A stretch of 55,095 nt of DNA from Hyphomicrobiales bacterium (GTDB lineage Bacteria > Pseudomonadota > Alphaproteobacteria > Rhizobiales > Methyloligellaceae). Where the stretch lies: assembly GCA_003228955.1 (NCBI GenBank), contig QIGN01000078.1, positions 1 to 55,095 on the forward strand, given 5' to 3'. Below, one piece after another: positions 54,714 to 55,095 of the stretch; the stretch's first letter is position 1, and each line of letters begins with the position of its first letter. Position numbers and translations under genes: made by a program. The notes under the pieces were generated by a model. The model was not told where the DNA came from. It saw nothing but the letters and a program-made list of their open reading frames with translations, and searched no databases.

Positions 54714-55095
54714 ATGAAGTTCAAGGGTTCATATGTGGCGCTCATCACGCCGTTCAGGAATGGCGGGATCGATGAAGACGCGTTCCAGAAATTCGTGAAT
54801 TGGCAGATCGAACAGGGAACCGATGGGCTGGTCCCCGTGGGCACAACGGGCGAATCGCCAACGCTGACCCATGCCGAACACAAACGCGTCGTCGATTTGT
54901 GCATTGAAGCGGCCGCGGGCCGTGTTCCGGTCATTGCCGGAGCGGGCTCGAACAGCACGGCTGAAGCGGTCGACTTCGCACGCCATGCGAAGAAGGCTGG
55001 GGCCGACGGTATTCTGGTGGTGACGCCCTACTACAACAAGCCGACGCAGGAGGGTCTCTACCAGCATTACAAAGCCATCAATGACGCGGTGGATA
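54714..55095 (+). CDS. dapA: 4-hydroxy-tetrahydrodipicolinate synthase, 3'-partial
   Basis: DapA condenses pyruvate with aspartate semialdehyde, the first step to lysine and meso-diaminopimelate for peptidoglycan. The visible 127 residues show [19 protein letters not shown], the pyruvate-binding [22 protein letters not shown] near residue 38, [20 protein letters not shown] near 73 and [23 protein letters not shown] near 95. The catalytic lysine lies beyond the window edge. The slt-dapA neighbourhood is conserved in this order. Confidence 0.95.
   Translation, partial: MKFKGSYVALITPFRNGGIDEDAFQKFVNWQIEQGTDGLVPVGTTGESPTLTHAEHKRVVDLCIEAAAGRVPVIAGAGSNSTAEAVDFARHAKKAGADGILVVTPYYNKPTQEGLYQHYKAINDAVD

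Noticed and set aside
1-55095. CRISPR array, insertion sequence or prophage
   Set aside because: No regularly spaced direct repeats, transposase or phage-type reading frames were seen on either strand.

Overview
The window looks like the chromosome of an alphaproteobacterium of the order Hyphomicrobiales (Rhizobiales) or a close relative. Three things point there. Genes largely confined to that group are present: divK-pleD, an EipB/DUF1849 protein, DUF1489, DUF3572, DUF6356 and a phasin. The gene order is one I know from Brucella/Agrobacterium-type genomes: dacF, phasin, clpS-clpA, azlCD, HIT, FemAB-like, gdpD, ridA, eipB, then divK-pleD, rpmG, rnr, topA, dprA, plsY, pyrC and pyrB, and finally slt divergent from dapA. 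Codon use is GC-rich and even throughout. I see no transposase, integrase, prophage or CRISPR array, so most of the window is core chromosome.

Layout. 1-4400: the end of a propionyl-CoA carboxylase alpha gene with a one-base frameshift, a gamma-glutamylcyclotransferase-like gene, an AT-rich block, DUF6356, acylphosphatase, lipB, an orphan FliN-like gene and tRNA-Leu(GAG). 4400-15300: envelope and transport genes (polysaccharide deacetylase, mgtE, LprI-like, EamA, D,D-carboxypeptidase with SPOR domain), an ECF sigma/anti-sigma pair, panC, and a frameshifted VWA gene separated from a membrane J-domain gene by a two-hairpin repeat. 15400-25400: a phasin with a well-marked promoter/operator and terminator, the ClpS-ClpA unfoldase, AzlCD export, HIT, FemAB-like, GDPD, RidA, EipB, a ROK kinase and DUF3572. 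25500-38300: the cell-cycle pair divK-pleD, a 330-base candidate structured RNA, and a long minus-strand run of information-processing and precursor genes ending in pyrB and a DHOase-like partner that has lost metal-binding residues. 38300-47900: an AidB-type acyl-CoA dehydrogenase, ruvX, a UPF0173 hydrolase, and a gatCAB operon in which a RidA gene and a chorismate mutase gene sit between gatA and gatB. 47900-55095: a Sel1-like small protein, a secreted unknown, tRNA-Ser(GCT), a duplicated BON-type membrane protein followed by two very small membrane-protein genes, an alpha/beta hydrolase, a soluble lytic transglycosylase and the start of dapA.

The most interesting items are the structured RNA candidate between pleD and rpmG, the helically phased triple repeat at the phasin promoter, the pseudo-dihydroorotase next to pyrB, the gatA-ridA-chorismate mutase-gatB arrangement, and the BON/micro-membrane-protein cluster. 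Two genes (pccA and the VWA gene) carry frameshifts that are as likely to be sequencing or assembly errors as real mutations. All family assignments come from reading motifs by eye; no database search was run.
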